Assembly: GCA_003339415.1 (NCBI GenBank)
Contig: PDHQ01000016.1
Span: 196,000-259,999, forward strand
Length of the DNA stretch: 64,000 nucleotides
DNA from: Ophiocordyceps camponoti-saundersi (nom. inval.)
Lineage: Eukaryota > Ascomycota > Sordariomycetes > Hypocreales > Ophiocordycipitaceae
Direction of reading: 5' to 3'
The notes under the pieces were generated by a model. The model made no database searches. It was not told where the DNA came from and saw only the letters and a program-made list of their open reading frames with translations. The position numbers and the translations under genes are program-made. Below, piece after piece: positions 32,263 to 41,497 of the stretch (positions are counted from its first letter, which is position 1; every line of letters begins with the position of its first letter).

Positions 32263-32666
32263 GGCACTGAGGCACTGAGGCACCGAGGGGAGGGGTTTTT
32301 TTTTTCCCATCTTGTACTGTAGGTTGCGGATTATCCACGCAGGTATGTAAATGGAAGATGACGATTTATTATTGTCTGTTTCCCTTTATTCGCCCTTTAT
32401 CAACAGCTGACGAGAACGACATGGCTAGCTCCTTGTTTTCGTCTTGGGAAGTGAAGTGAAGGAGAATGAGACGAAGAGAAGAACAAGAACAAAAAAAAAA
32501 GACGAATTCAAGAAGCAAGAAAAAAGAATAAGAGCAAGGAGCCGTGGGTTGAGCCCAGGCTATGCCGGCGCCTCTGAACGCCGTCCGCAAATGACGCTAT
32601 GCTGTAGTACGGTTATATGGGATGCGTAGATGGCGCCTCCCCCTGCCGCCGCCTCACGAAAAAGAC
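32263..32666. other. Convergent 3' region between GCN2 and CDC34
   Basis: 404 bp with a GAGGCACT/GAGGCAC triplet repeat just after the GCN2 stop (32261-32285), a T-run (32296-32305) and an A-rich stretch (32490-32530). No gene is seen. Confidence 0.5.
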
Positions 32667-33494
32667 TCAGTCCTGCTCCGTCTCGTCATCTTCCTCCTCG
32701 AAATCGCCCATGTCCTGATCGCTATCGCTGGTACCGAAATCGGCGTCATCGTCATCGGTAGCGTTCCAAAAGTCGGGGTCATCGTCGACTTGCTTCTGCG
32801 GGACGGGAGCGAGCTGAGCCGGGGTAGGCATGGAGACTCCCTTGGGGACATCGGCCTGAGAGGACATGACGAGGGCTCTGGCCCTGGCGTCGTACTCTTT
32901 GCGATCGTCCCTGTAGAGGACGCTGGCGTCGACGTTTGCGGCCGAGTTGATCTCCGGATCGTCCATGAGCAGGAGGACGGAGCGAAGGACGGACTCGACG
33001 CCGTGGAGGACGTTCCAGCGTTCGCTTGCGAGCTCGCCCGATTGCTCGTCGTCACCCGGGCGGTGGAGGATGGATATGCAGAGATTACCGTCTGTGTAGA
33101 CGTTTGGGTGGTAGATGTTGCGGGTTAAGAAGCGGAAGGTAGGGGGTTGGTAGGGGTAGTCTTCGGAGAACTTCATTTCGGCCTGTTATGCGGGTGAGAG
33201 AATTAGGTCTTGGCTTCTAGTGTCGCTGAGGGGGAGGCATTTTTTTTTTCCCGTACCGTAAGGTAAGCGCCGTGCCAAACGCTGTCAGGGTTGACGACCC
33301 AGAGGCCTAGTTTCCAGCGGAGTATGTTGGCTTCGTCGGTCTAGGACGAGAGAAAGATGTGTTATTTTCGAGCGTACAGAGGGAGACAGGACGGGAAGAA
33401 CAGGAAGAGTAAGAGGGAGAGGGCTTGCCTCGATGTGAACCCATTTCTCTTTGTGAAGAGGTATCAGTTCCTGCATTAGCCGTTTCTGCGCCAT
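32667..33494 (-). CDS. CDC34: Ubiquitin-conjugating enzyme E2, Cdc34/UBE2R type, 3 exons, GC-AG intron
   Basis: Exons (minus strand) are 33494-33429, 33340-33257 and 33182-32667, giving 221 aa. Cdc34 is the E2 that works with SCF ubiquitin ligases in cell-cycle control. The catalytic cysteine is residue 85 in NVYTDGNLCISILH. Next comes the Cdc34-type acidic loop (HRPGDDEQSGELASERW), which classical E2s lack. The family's long acidic tail (DDDPDFWNATDDDDADFG to the end) binds the Cul1 basic canyon. Intron 1 starts GCAAGC after Glu22 and ends CCTAG; no GT donor would keep the conserved TDEANILRWKLGLW segment in frame, so it is a GC-AG intron. Intron 2 is GTACGG...ACAG. Confidence 0.92.
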
Positions 33495-34728
33495 GATTTC
33501 GGTGAGGGAGGGCGGGGCGGACGGCGGGTTGGAGGAGAGGAGGGATCGTCGGATGAGGGAGGAGGGTTGGAAAGAAAAGGGATCGAGTCGGGTTTCGTCG
33601 TCGTGTGGCTGGCTACCTTGGTAGATAGGTAGGTAGGATGGAGACCGTATGTAGTCGAGGGATGTGATCGAGTCGCGCGCTCGAGGAGGAGGCGGAGGTG
33701 GAGGTTTGAGGATGAGAGGAGGAAAGGGGAGAGGAGAGAAGAGAGGGGAGGAGAGAGAGAGAGGGAGAGTGAGAGTGAGAGATGGTGACGAGCGCGTCAG
33801 GTGGGAAACAAGTCAGTAGACAGGTAAGGCGGACAAGGTGAGTACAGGTAGGATAGAAAGGGCAAGCAGAAACGCGGCAAAAAAGAGAGGATGAGAAGAG
33901 TGAAATCAGGTTGAAGCCGGATGAGGCCGGCAGGGCGAACGAGGGGGGGGGGGGGATGATGGTGAGGTGGGGTGGGAGGGAGGAGGGGAACGGTCACTAA
34001 TGCCACCACTGTAATAAATTGGGTTGGGCAGTCACCTGGCAGTGGCAGCGGGGGGGGGGGATGGCCTTGTTTGCCGGTACGTACATATGTACCGGTAACA
34101 TTCAGCGGCTGGCGAGCCGGGTGCAGCTGATGGGCGTAACGACGGTTGCGGGACCCGGTATCAGATACAAAGACTGCAGGCGGGGGGGGCCGGATATTGC
34201 GGGAAGATTTGGAGATGGGGCCGTTTATGCTTGTGGCTTGAGTGCTTGACTGCGCCTCGTCATCATGTGATTGACTTGTGGTGGTTTTTGGTCTGTGGCG
34301 CACCTCACCCTACTTCACCTCACCCTTCATGCACCTACCTCACCTTGATCTTCACTTGGGATTCTGATGCTGGGTTCATCTGCAAGTTGTGAATACATGA
34401 TCCTGATTCTCACTCGACTCTCTTCTGCTTCGTCAGCGTCTCTCAAGACAGTCTTCCACACGCAAAGGGATGCGGGCACTGCATGCACATCATAACATCT
34501 TCCTTTAACTCCTAATCCCCCATATAAAGAGCGAGCCATAGGCACGAGCGTCACAAAGAGCCCATGAGCGTGAGTCGTTAATTATCCCTACATAGTGCTT
34601 GGCTAGGAAGAAGAAAGCCACGTATAAGAGTGATGACAGGAGTTGAAGACGGATGCGTGTCCGTCGCGTCGGTGTCGGCCATGTAATCTCCAACTAATCC
34701 CCCGTTTGTAAACAACCTGTATTGCACA
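33495..34728. other. Gene-poor stretch with purine tracts and G-runs
   Basis: A GA-rich tract (33640-33790) is probably the CDC34 leader on the other strand. Further on are G-runs at 33942-33954, 34050-34059 and 34181-34188, separated by G-rich DNA that could form quadruplexes, and ACCTCACC-type repeats at 34305-34345. No credible gene is seen. Confidence 0.45.
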
Positions 34729-35079
34729 TCATGCTTCCCACCGCTTCACGTTCTTGAATCTCGCCTTTGGATCGTTGGAGCCAACGTTGAAACTGTTATC
34801 TTTCCCCGGTTGGTTGAAAGCTGGTATCGTCCTAGCTTTTCTATGAGCAGCTTCCAGGGCTGCGTTAATGGCCGGCCCGTTATTCAAGTGGCCATCGGGG
34901 CTGACGTAGCCCTTTCCCTTCCCATCGAACCCATGCGGGTTGTTTGTTCCTGCTGTGAAGGGACCTAAGGGAGAACCAACAACATGTGGTTTCTGATTGT
35001 AGGATTCTTCCTTTTTGGCCGATACTGTGACCAGCTGGGTTGCGAGGCTTGATAGGAAGAGGCTCGTTGAAAGCTTCAT
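34729..35079 (-). CDS. Small secreted protein, 116 aa
   Basis: A single-exon minus-strand frame with an N-terminal signal peptide (MKLSTSLFLSSLATQLVTVSA, likely cut after residue 21). The mature region of about 95 aa is polar and rich in Gly, Asn and Pro (PHVVGSPLGPFTAGTNNPHG, GYVSPDGHLNNGPAINAAL). It has no cysteine and ends Lys-Arg-Trp-Glu-Ala, a dibasic site near the C terminus. I recognise no family. A TATAAAAG box lies at 35229-35222 (minus strand), about 145 bp upstream. Its location in a gene-poor tract and its size fit an effector-like or cell-surface protein, but that is inference. Confidence 0.65.
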   Translation of the reverse strand: MKLSTSLFLSSLATQLVTVSAKKEESYNQKPHVVGSPLGPFTAGTNNPHGFDGKGKGYVSPDGHLNNGPAINAALEAAHRKARTIPAFNQPGKDNSFNVGSNDPKARFKNVKRWEA

Positions 35080-35403
35080 GGTGGTAGGCTGTCTTTGGAG
35101 GTCGAGGATTATGTTTTTTTTTTTGGTATTCTGTGAATCTTTCTCTGCTTAACTCTGTCTGAAGCAGTCTGTGAAGCGATGATGGTCTTCTTCTTCACCT
35201 CCTTTGAGGCATTTCCCATGGCTTTTATACCTTTTCGTTCACATGTCTTTACATGTCTCTTTGTTTATAGACAGAATGGCCGAGTCATGACTCCCGAAGC
35301 TACAGGCAAGCAAACATGGTACGTGCATTAAACAGTGCTTTACCTCTTATGGTGTATGACGCCATTCATCTCCAGCCTGCCCTACCCCAGAACCTCGCTG
35401 TTT
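35080..35403. promoter_or_regulatory. Promoter of the 34729-35079 gene
   Basis: Contains TATAAAAG (minus strand, 35229-35222) and a T-run at 35114-35124. No gene is seen. Confidence 0.4.
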
Positions 35404-35735
35404 CGATCTCTCCGCCTTGTCAGCAGGGGGAAAAGTGCCTCGCGCGAGGCTGAAAGCTAACCTTGCACACATGTTTTGTGGGGTAAAAGCCGAGCCGGGT
35501 GTTGAAGCTGAGGCGAAACTGCTATAGAGATGTCATGTATCCGATCATCATCATCTTCCATTCTCCTCGAAATCTTCATGTCCCGATCTTTCCACCTCGT
35601 CAGCAGGGTATCGATAGAGTGTCTCGCGCGAGGCTGAATGCTAACCTTACACACATATGTTTGCGGTGTAAAAAGCCGAGCCGGGTGTAGAAGCCGAGGC
35701 GAAACTGCTGCAGAGACGGCGTCACGATTCATTCC
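35404..35735 (+). repeat. 180-bp direct tandem repeat, two diverged copies
   Basis: The unit starting CGATCTCTCCGCC at 35404 recurs as CGATCTTTCCACC at 35584. Both copies hold GTCAGCAGGG, the palindrome-centred CTCGCGCGAGGCTGAA, CTAACCTT.CACACA and AAAGCCGAGCCGGGTGT. On the minus strand the repeat is open across both copies (35732-35457) and encodes two related segments (VSPRLLHPARL and VSPQLQHPARL), so a small repeat protein cannot be excluded. Confidence 0.7.
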
Positions 35736-36180
35736 ATCTTATATGGATCACAGCTTCCAAGTTTTCCATCAGACGAGCCCATTTCTTGAGATGTGCTCAG
35801 TTTGTCGGCACGACATGTTTGGAATAATCATGGTCGGTGAGATTATGCCTTACGCTAACCTCCACATCTCTTTACCCCGACTATAGACAAAACCGCCAAC
35901 GTTACGCATGAAGGCTACTATAACCGCCCACACGTTACTCTGAACTGAATCAGCTATAGCCCATGACGTCCCATCGGCGTCGATATCCGGGGTTTTCTAG
36001 CTTGCCAGGTGTGTGTTTGCAGCTGTCAGCCTCGCAGCTGTCCCTTGGCATGAAGCTCAACTACATACTTCCACCCAGGCACAAGGTCCGTCTCATCTGT
36101 TTCCAAACCTCCGCAAAGCATGAATCAGCATCGAGCATTAAAAAACAATCGAGGAAACATTCATACCAACAGCAATAAAA
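35736..36180. other. Region upstream of the histone H3-like gene
   Basis: I see no gene. An A-rich stretch (36138-36180) directly precedes the ATG of the H3-like gene. Confidence 0.4.
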
Positions 36181-36712
36181 ATGAAGGGACGTTCAAAGAT
36201 GGGCCATAAGCCTCGCGCTTATGTGAGCGGTGGCATTAGAGGCATGTCTTATCTACCCTTTCATCCTAGGATAGCCTCATCGGCTTGAGATCTCCATATC
36301 CGGCTAACGGGACGTTCTTCTTAGCACGCAAAGCTCTCGCCCGGGCTCCCCTGGTGATCCCCAGGCGAATCTTCGCTCGCATCGCGCGCGAGATTCTCAA
36401 GAACTTGCGGCGGAGTGACTTACGCTTCGAAGTCCTGGCGATTCATGCCCTGCAGGATGCTGCGGAGCACATTCTCGTTGCCATGTTTTCTGGTTGGTCT
36501 CCTCTCATCTTCCCCTTGGCCTGTTTGCCTGTCAAGGGTCGACTGTGGACTGATCTGACTCGATGACTTTAGCCATGAGGTCCATCGCCCACAACAGTCG
36601 GCGTGAAACTATCCGACCTCGGGATCTGAACGTCTTACTCGAGACGCTGAGCATCTTCGAGCTCGTTCCGTCTCATCCTTTTTCCCCTACTATGGCCCAA
36701 ATGCCTCGGTAA
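36181..36712 (+). CDS. Divergent histone H3-like protein, 3 exons
   Basis: Exons are 36181-36222, 36270-36492 and 36573-36712, giving 134 aa (canonical H3 is about 136). The histone fold is recognisable throughout: NGTFFLARKAL aligns with the alpha-N start PGTVALREIRR; PRRIFARIAREIL with the alpha-1 LPFQRLVREI; DLRFEVLAIHALQDAAEHIL with alpha-2 DLRFQSSAIGALQ...; and RRETIRPRDLNVLLETL with the alpha-3 KRVTIMPKDIQLARRI. Loop 1 is one residue longer than in H3, and alpha-2 has DAAE, as in many CENP-A proteins (EAAE). The N tail is short and lacks the ARTKQTARKS sequence and the usual modified lysines. Introns are 47 and 80 nt and phase-consistent. It could be a diverged cenH3 or a novel H3 variant; expression is unproven. 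Confidence 0.75.
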
Positions 36713-37539
36713 GTCAAAGTCCCCCCCCCCCCCCCCAGACATGTGCACTTAAGTCACAAGTCATGGCAAGAAACATCAACTGAGTTAATGAAATGGCAGC
36801 AGTCTGCATTTTGGCTAAAGCACCGGTCTCCCAACTGCAACCGATATCGGTCTTTGTTTTCGTCGTTGCTGTCTCTCGGAGAGACGTGGAGTGTTTGGAG
36901 GAATGCTGGGTATTATTAGGGATCACATGTCCGGCATGAGCCAGTGACCGATCTATTCTTCCTCCATTGGAAGCAGGGGCCATAATCAATTAGCTTTAGT
37001 CATATCTAAAGGGATTATCCCTTCCTCGTAGCCAGAGTTGAGCTACACCTTGGCTTATACACAATCCATCATCATCATTCATCAACCCTTGCGAGACGAC
37101 CCTTTTTGTGATGGTGACCATCTTTTTCTCTAAGTGCCGTTTGTACATGTACCTGTCATCGCTTCACCTGGGTGGAAGCCTCTTACATCACTCGGTGATC
37201 AGACTCTAAGGCACATCTCATCCCCTTCCCTGTATGACAACCTGGGCTACCTAGGTAATCGCCATCACCCATCATCCCCTCCTGCGCCTACCAGCTTTCT
37301 TCTCGGTCAACATTCAGATGAAATCAGATTCATTCCGTCTGACTCTCTTCTCAGATGTTGACCGTCTCTGCTCCGTTTCTGTCGTGCGTCCGTTCAACTT
37401 ACTTGCTTACTTACTTCTGGTCTCACTCCTCGCACTATCGCGGCTGTCTCAACGGAGGTTTCTTCATCAAACGTAGTAGTCTCTATATATATACACGATT
37501 GATACAGTCGACTCTCAAAACCCCGTCGAAAACAGCCCA
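36713..37539. other. Intergenic region after the H3-like gene
   Basis: Begins with a C-run (36720-36736). No gene is supported; the rest is ordinary AT/GC-balanced DNA with TTACTTACTTAC simple repeats near 37400-37413. Confidence 0.4.
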
Positions 37540-38070
37540 TTAAATAATACCGCTGCCTGGCAGACCATTCAAACCGCCAACACCGAGGCCTCCGCCGATG
37601 CCTCCTAAGCCTCCTCCGAGTCCTCCTCCGAGACCGGCACCACCGAGACCTCCTCCCAGACCACCACCTAGACCCCCGAGCTCTCCACCACCTAGACCTC
37701 CACCCACACCCGGGAAGCCAAGACCAGCTCCGCCGCCCAGGCCGCCTCCTCCCAGCTCGGCGCCCAATTCGCTCTGGAATCCGCCCAATCCACCACCGAG
37801 GCCCAGTTGTCGAGGAGCGAGTTTGGTATCGGCCTTTTGGCCCTTTGACTCGTCACTGACGGCCGATTTCCCTTGTGAATCTTTAATGACGGCGGTTTGG
37901 CCTCTGTCTTTGACGATGACGGGACGCTCTTGTGACTCCCTGGCTTGACTATTTTGTGAAGGGACTCGTTCCGCTTGTTTCTCTTGGCCAGCAAGCTCTG
38001 CTGGGCGCGAAGCTGGAGCAGCTACGGCCAGCCCAGCGAGAATGGTAACGATTGCGATGATGGTCTTCAT
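37540..38070 (-). CDS. Secreted glycine-rich protein
   Basis: A single-exon minus-strand frame of 176 aa when started at 38070. The upstream in-frame ATG at 38121 would put a second hydrophobic stretch before the signal peptide, so the internal start is preferred. Residues 1-19 (MKTIIAIVTILAGLAVAAPA) form a signal peptide. A charged, Gln/Lys/Ser-rich segment follows and ends at an Ala-Pro-Arg-Gln site. The last 85 residues are an LGGGLGGGLGG-type glycine-rich array ending near the C terminus. Such proteins often associate with fungal cell walls. A TATATAA-like site lies near 38261-38255 (minus strand). No enzymatic domain is visible. Confidence 0.72.
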   Translation of the reverse strand: MKTIIAIVTILAGLAVAAPASRPAELAGQEKQAERVPSQNSQARESQERPVIVKDRGQTAVIKDSQGKSAVSDESKGQKADTKLAPRQLGLGGGLGGFQSELGAELGGGGLGGGAGLGFPGVGGGLGGGELGGLGGGLGGGLGGAGLGGGLGGGLGGIGGGLGVGGLNGLPGSGII

Positions 38071-39059
38071 GATGATGTTTTTGTTGGTAAGAGAAAGACT
38101 AATGAATAGAAAATTGATCAAGTTATAGGTTGAATGAAAAGATCAGAAGAAGAAGAAGAAAAAGGGGGTATCGAATGAAGGTGAAAAGAATGATAAAAGA
38201 GAGATGGGGAAAAAGGTTGCTGCCCCTTGATTCCGAGGAGAGATTCAGTCCATGTTATATACAAGATTCAGCTTTCATCCGCATGTCACTTGGCCTGTTT
38301 AGACTACGAGAGAAGGGATCACGCCTAGGTTTGACCTAAAGAGAAGGGATTAAAAAAATCCGAGCCTGAAAGTCGGAGACTTGACACAACAGAGAGTCAT
38401 GGATCGGTCTTCGGCCGCTAGTACTAGGTGCGCTTCAGCCTGCGACGGAGGGGTGTTTTCTTCCCCTCATATAAATTATACTTGTCTATGTAATTCGGGA
38501 ACGAGATGGATTCGTTCTGGAGTTGTAATGAGAGCCAAGTTGCTATGGGTGAATCGAATACTGAGCAGGATGAAAGGCAGATCATCCAAGGACAGCACTC
38601 TGTGAACCGCACACGATCAAAGTTAACCAACTTCATCCGCTCTCTCTTCGATGATGCATTGTATCGGATGACTCGTTGAACGGGGGCACTAAGGAATAGC
38701 GTGTTAGGCGTGAACCACGGAGGGGCCGGACGGTAGCCTCACTGGAGTTGTGCGGATAGTTTCGCACGAGAAGGGCACTCAAAGGAGAATAGGCTGACGT
38801 GTGGCGTGAACCATGCCAAGAGAAAAAGCCAACGACTGATCAACGGTCTCTGAAGGAGTCTAGAAGACTAAAGACGGGAGCGATTTGGCGCTTGGACAAT
38901 CCATTGATGATAACAAAGTAGGGCCTCATGCTTGAACAATTCATCAATGACAGGAAACCTTGACAGTTGTTCTATGTCATGCTACTGTATTCGTGAGAGA
39001 ATGAGGCTGAAGATGAGGCTGCAAACAGTATTTCCATACATATCTCGACTTTGTCATCT
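38071..39059. other. Gene-poor DNA
   Basis: No credible gene. A short imperfect repeat (CTTGGACAATCCATTGATGA at 38891 and CTTGAACAATTCATCAATGA at 38931) and two GGCGTGAACCA words (38708 and 38802) are the only patterns I see. Confidence 0.4.
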
Positions 39060-39270
39060 TGAGATGAATCTAAACCATCACCAGTTACAAGATCTCTTAG
39101 CTCGCCACTTTCCACCATCTCCCAATACCAAGTACCAAGGGGGCAAAGGGGCGCCTAATAAGAGAAGAGACTGTCAAGTGTGTCAAGCTAAGTACTGGTT
39201 CCGTCTGGGGAAGCGGCCTGCACCGCCTACCGGCCGTAAACGTAGCCCTGTAGACGATTGCCTAGCTTGA
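39060..39270 (+). pseudogene. Possible piggyBac-type transposase C-terminal remnant
   Basis: The end of an open frame reads LARHFPPSPNTKYQGGKG and then NKRRDCQVCQAKYWF, which resembles the region leading into the Cys-rich C terminus of fungal DDE_Tnp_1_7 (piggyBac-like) transposases. The catalytic part is missing, and only the first Cys-X2-Cys pair is clear. This is a weak pattern-memory call. Confidence 0.25.
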
Positions 39271-40253
39271 GACAAGGCCGATGTTATTTTTGATCCCTTC
39301 TTCTCGAGTCATTTCGGCCGAGATGGATTAGATAGCCTTGTGAATGCGTTGCTCTGGAACGAATGCCCCTTGCTCTAAAGCTAGCATCGTTCTGGAACCT
39401 GTGGACGGGGTTTGCGGATACAACGAGCTGTTGACGCTTCGCAGCCACCAACTGTGTACCTGTCTAGGAATCTGAGAGAGTCATGAGCTGACTTCTTCAT
39501 CGTTTGTGCGCTCATCTGATAGACAACCCTTGAAACTGGTAGTGGTGGTGGCGGTATCGTGAGTGGCAGCTGCTAGACTCTACCCTCGACAGTTGTTCGC
39601 TATGGTCAGGCCAGTTGGACATACGATGATAGTGGTGATATCACGCCTTACTGTCACACCCAACCCTAGCAATCTTATTGGACCTCGTCACCGGTTAAAA
39701 GTAAGCATCTCCCGAAGCGAGAGTGCTCGTTATGGACTTAGCAGGCTGTCCTTAAGCAGACTATATAGGTTCTCACTTGTATGCCTGACTCGTTGAACTT
39801 GCACGCTTTTTTTTTCGCCTTAACTTCTGTTACCGGGGGCTCAATAGGTGCTAATTAGGCGTTTGACTGCCAGCTGTTAAAGCTGTGTGCCATCATGTGC
39901 AGCCCGGCTAGGTGCCGTTTTCCCCTCGTCAACACTCCCTAAGGACATTCTTCGACCCACTGATCATTTAACGATTACCCAATGCCGATACTTGACATCT
40001 TCTAACGGTCTATGACCACCTCTAAGCTTCCGCCGCACCCTTGGGATCGCGATAGTCGCTTGTACGTCATTTTAGACCCTTTTCACACTTGGGCGACCCT
40101 TGAAAGAAGAAGCTGATGGGATTGCTCAAAAACTTCAAATAGGTTTCAGAAACAGTCACGACCACGTCAATATCTTCTACAAACGCCTGAGACAGACAGA
40201 AACTCTAGCATCACCGTTACAGGTCAACTGAAGAAGCCTCGGCAGATCGATTC
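39271..40253. other. Gene-poor DNA before the gag-like fragment
   Basis: Nothing coding can be supported. A T-run is at 39808-39816. Confidence 0.4.
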
Positions 40254-40562
40254 ATGGAGTTGGCACACGATATCGACAAGCTCAGAAAATGGGGTTCAAA
40301 TTACGACTCTTGGCTAATCGGCCTAACGGCCGTGGCGATGATGAATGGATTATATAACCATATGCTGAACAGAATTGCATGCCCGTCGTATCTCCTGCCT
40401 GAATACAAGGCTTGGATGGAAACGGACCAAAAGGCTGTTGGCCTCCTCCTCTTCAGCCTATCGCCCGACGCAGCCCTGGACATTGTCAGTCTTGGCTGGG
40501 AGGATGACATGACGTCTGCTAAGACTCTCGACCTTTGCATGGAGTATTCTGGGAAGCGTTAG
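40254..40562 (+). pseudogene. Copia-type Gag N-terminal fragment
   Basis: A 102-aa open frame with the pattern of copia-like Gag (UBN2-type) proteins: KWGSNYDSWLIGLTAVAMMN, then an aromatic-rich helix, then AWMETDQKAVGLLLFSLSPDAALDIV (Trp...Asp-X-Ala...Leu-X-X-Ser-Leu). It ends shortly after, with no zinc knuckle, protease or polymerase downstream. Unlike the retrotransposons after 44.5 kb, it keeps TGG codons and normal base composition, so it escaped RIP or is recent. It may be a domesticated gag gene or a solo fragment. Confidence 0.5.
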
Positions 40563-41497
40563 ATAGGATACATACTTGACCGTTTTGATAAGGCCTTCTT
40601 TAAAGTACAACAGCACGTTTCTTGAGATGGATCCCATGAGAAAGTCATGACTCTGTGGGATTAATCAATTGCTTTTGCCGTAATCGGCAGTTTGTCCATT
40701 CGTAGCCTACTATCAACGCTTTTGGAGAAGTTTGAGACCGAGTTGTGGCCGAGGAGCTGACGTAGTTGAAGGTACCACGAAGCACAAGATCAACACCCAT
40801 CCTCACCCTACGATGATCCGATGCAGAACACGATTGCCTTAGAGAGATTGATGTTACGCAATGGCCTCTTTAAAGGTGTTTGAGTATTTGCAAGACGCTT
40901 TTGTACTGGGTTAAAAGAAAGCTCGTCTGCGTATACATGCATATGTTCGTCTGGCCCCATGTCGAGCACCCTCAATACTTGGAGACCATGGGTCGTAAGA
41001 TAAGCCTAGTGTGGATAGGTTTGGTGAACAGAACTGCGGATAAATTTCGTCATGCAATTGCATGTAAGTGATGATGAGACTTTGTGGGTTGAAAATGGAT
41101 AAAAGCAACAGGCAGGGAATACAGTCTTTGACCCTAACCCTAACTACTGGACTGGCACCGTAAAGTTAACCTTGGTGCGCTGACTCAGTCACGGCTCAGG
41201 CGGAGTATCTTATCCGGTTTGCGTTCTGCCGTGCAACTTCGCTACCCTGGAGCCAGAAGCCCGCTGTTTGCCCATGTTTTCGAACCTCATCCCCTCCGTC
41301 CAACTCCCAAAGCTGCCTGCTCCTCTTATCACCTTGTCCTTGAGCATCTTACAATCTATCCTACTCGATATTTCAAGACCATCTCGGTCCATCCTCGACT
41401 CCGCAGCGCCGGAACGTCCTCCTCGCTTAGCTGAGCTCCCGTCCCAGCTCGACCAAGCGCCGATGCCTGGACGATCAAGACGCTGACGCCCATCACC
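40563..41497. other. Intergenic region with telomere-like tract
   Basis: Decayed DNA follows the gag-like frame. A (CCCTAA)2 tract lies at 41132-41143, and the promoter of the UIM-protein gene follows. No gene is seen. Confidence 0.4.
41132..41143 (-). repeat. Interstitial telomere-like (TTAGGG)2, second copy
   Basis: CCCTAACCCTAA is seen directly, the same two-unit tract as at 11432-11443, about 355 bp upstream of a start codon. Confidence 0.6.

Noticed and set aside
31598..32278. Arg/Ser-rich 226-aa plus-strand ORF
   Set aside because: A frame shadow of the last GCN2 exon, created by GC-rich codon usage.
37598..37948. Pro-rich plus-strand ORF
   Set aside because: It is the complement of the glycine-rich repeat of the secreted protein gene; the signal peptide and start context favour the minus strand.
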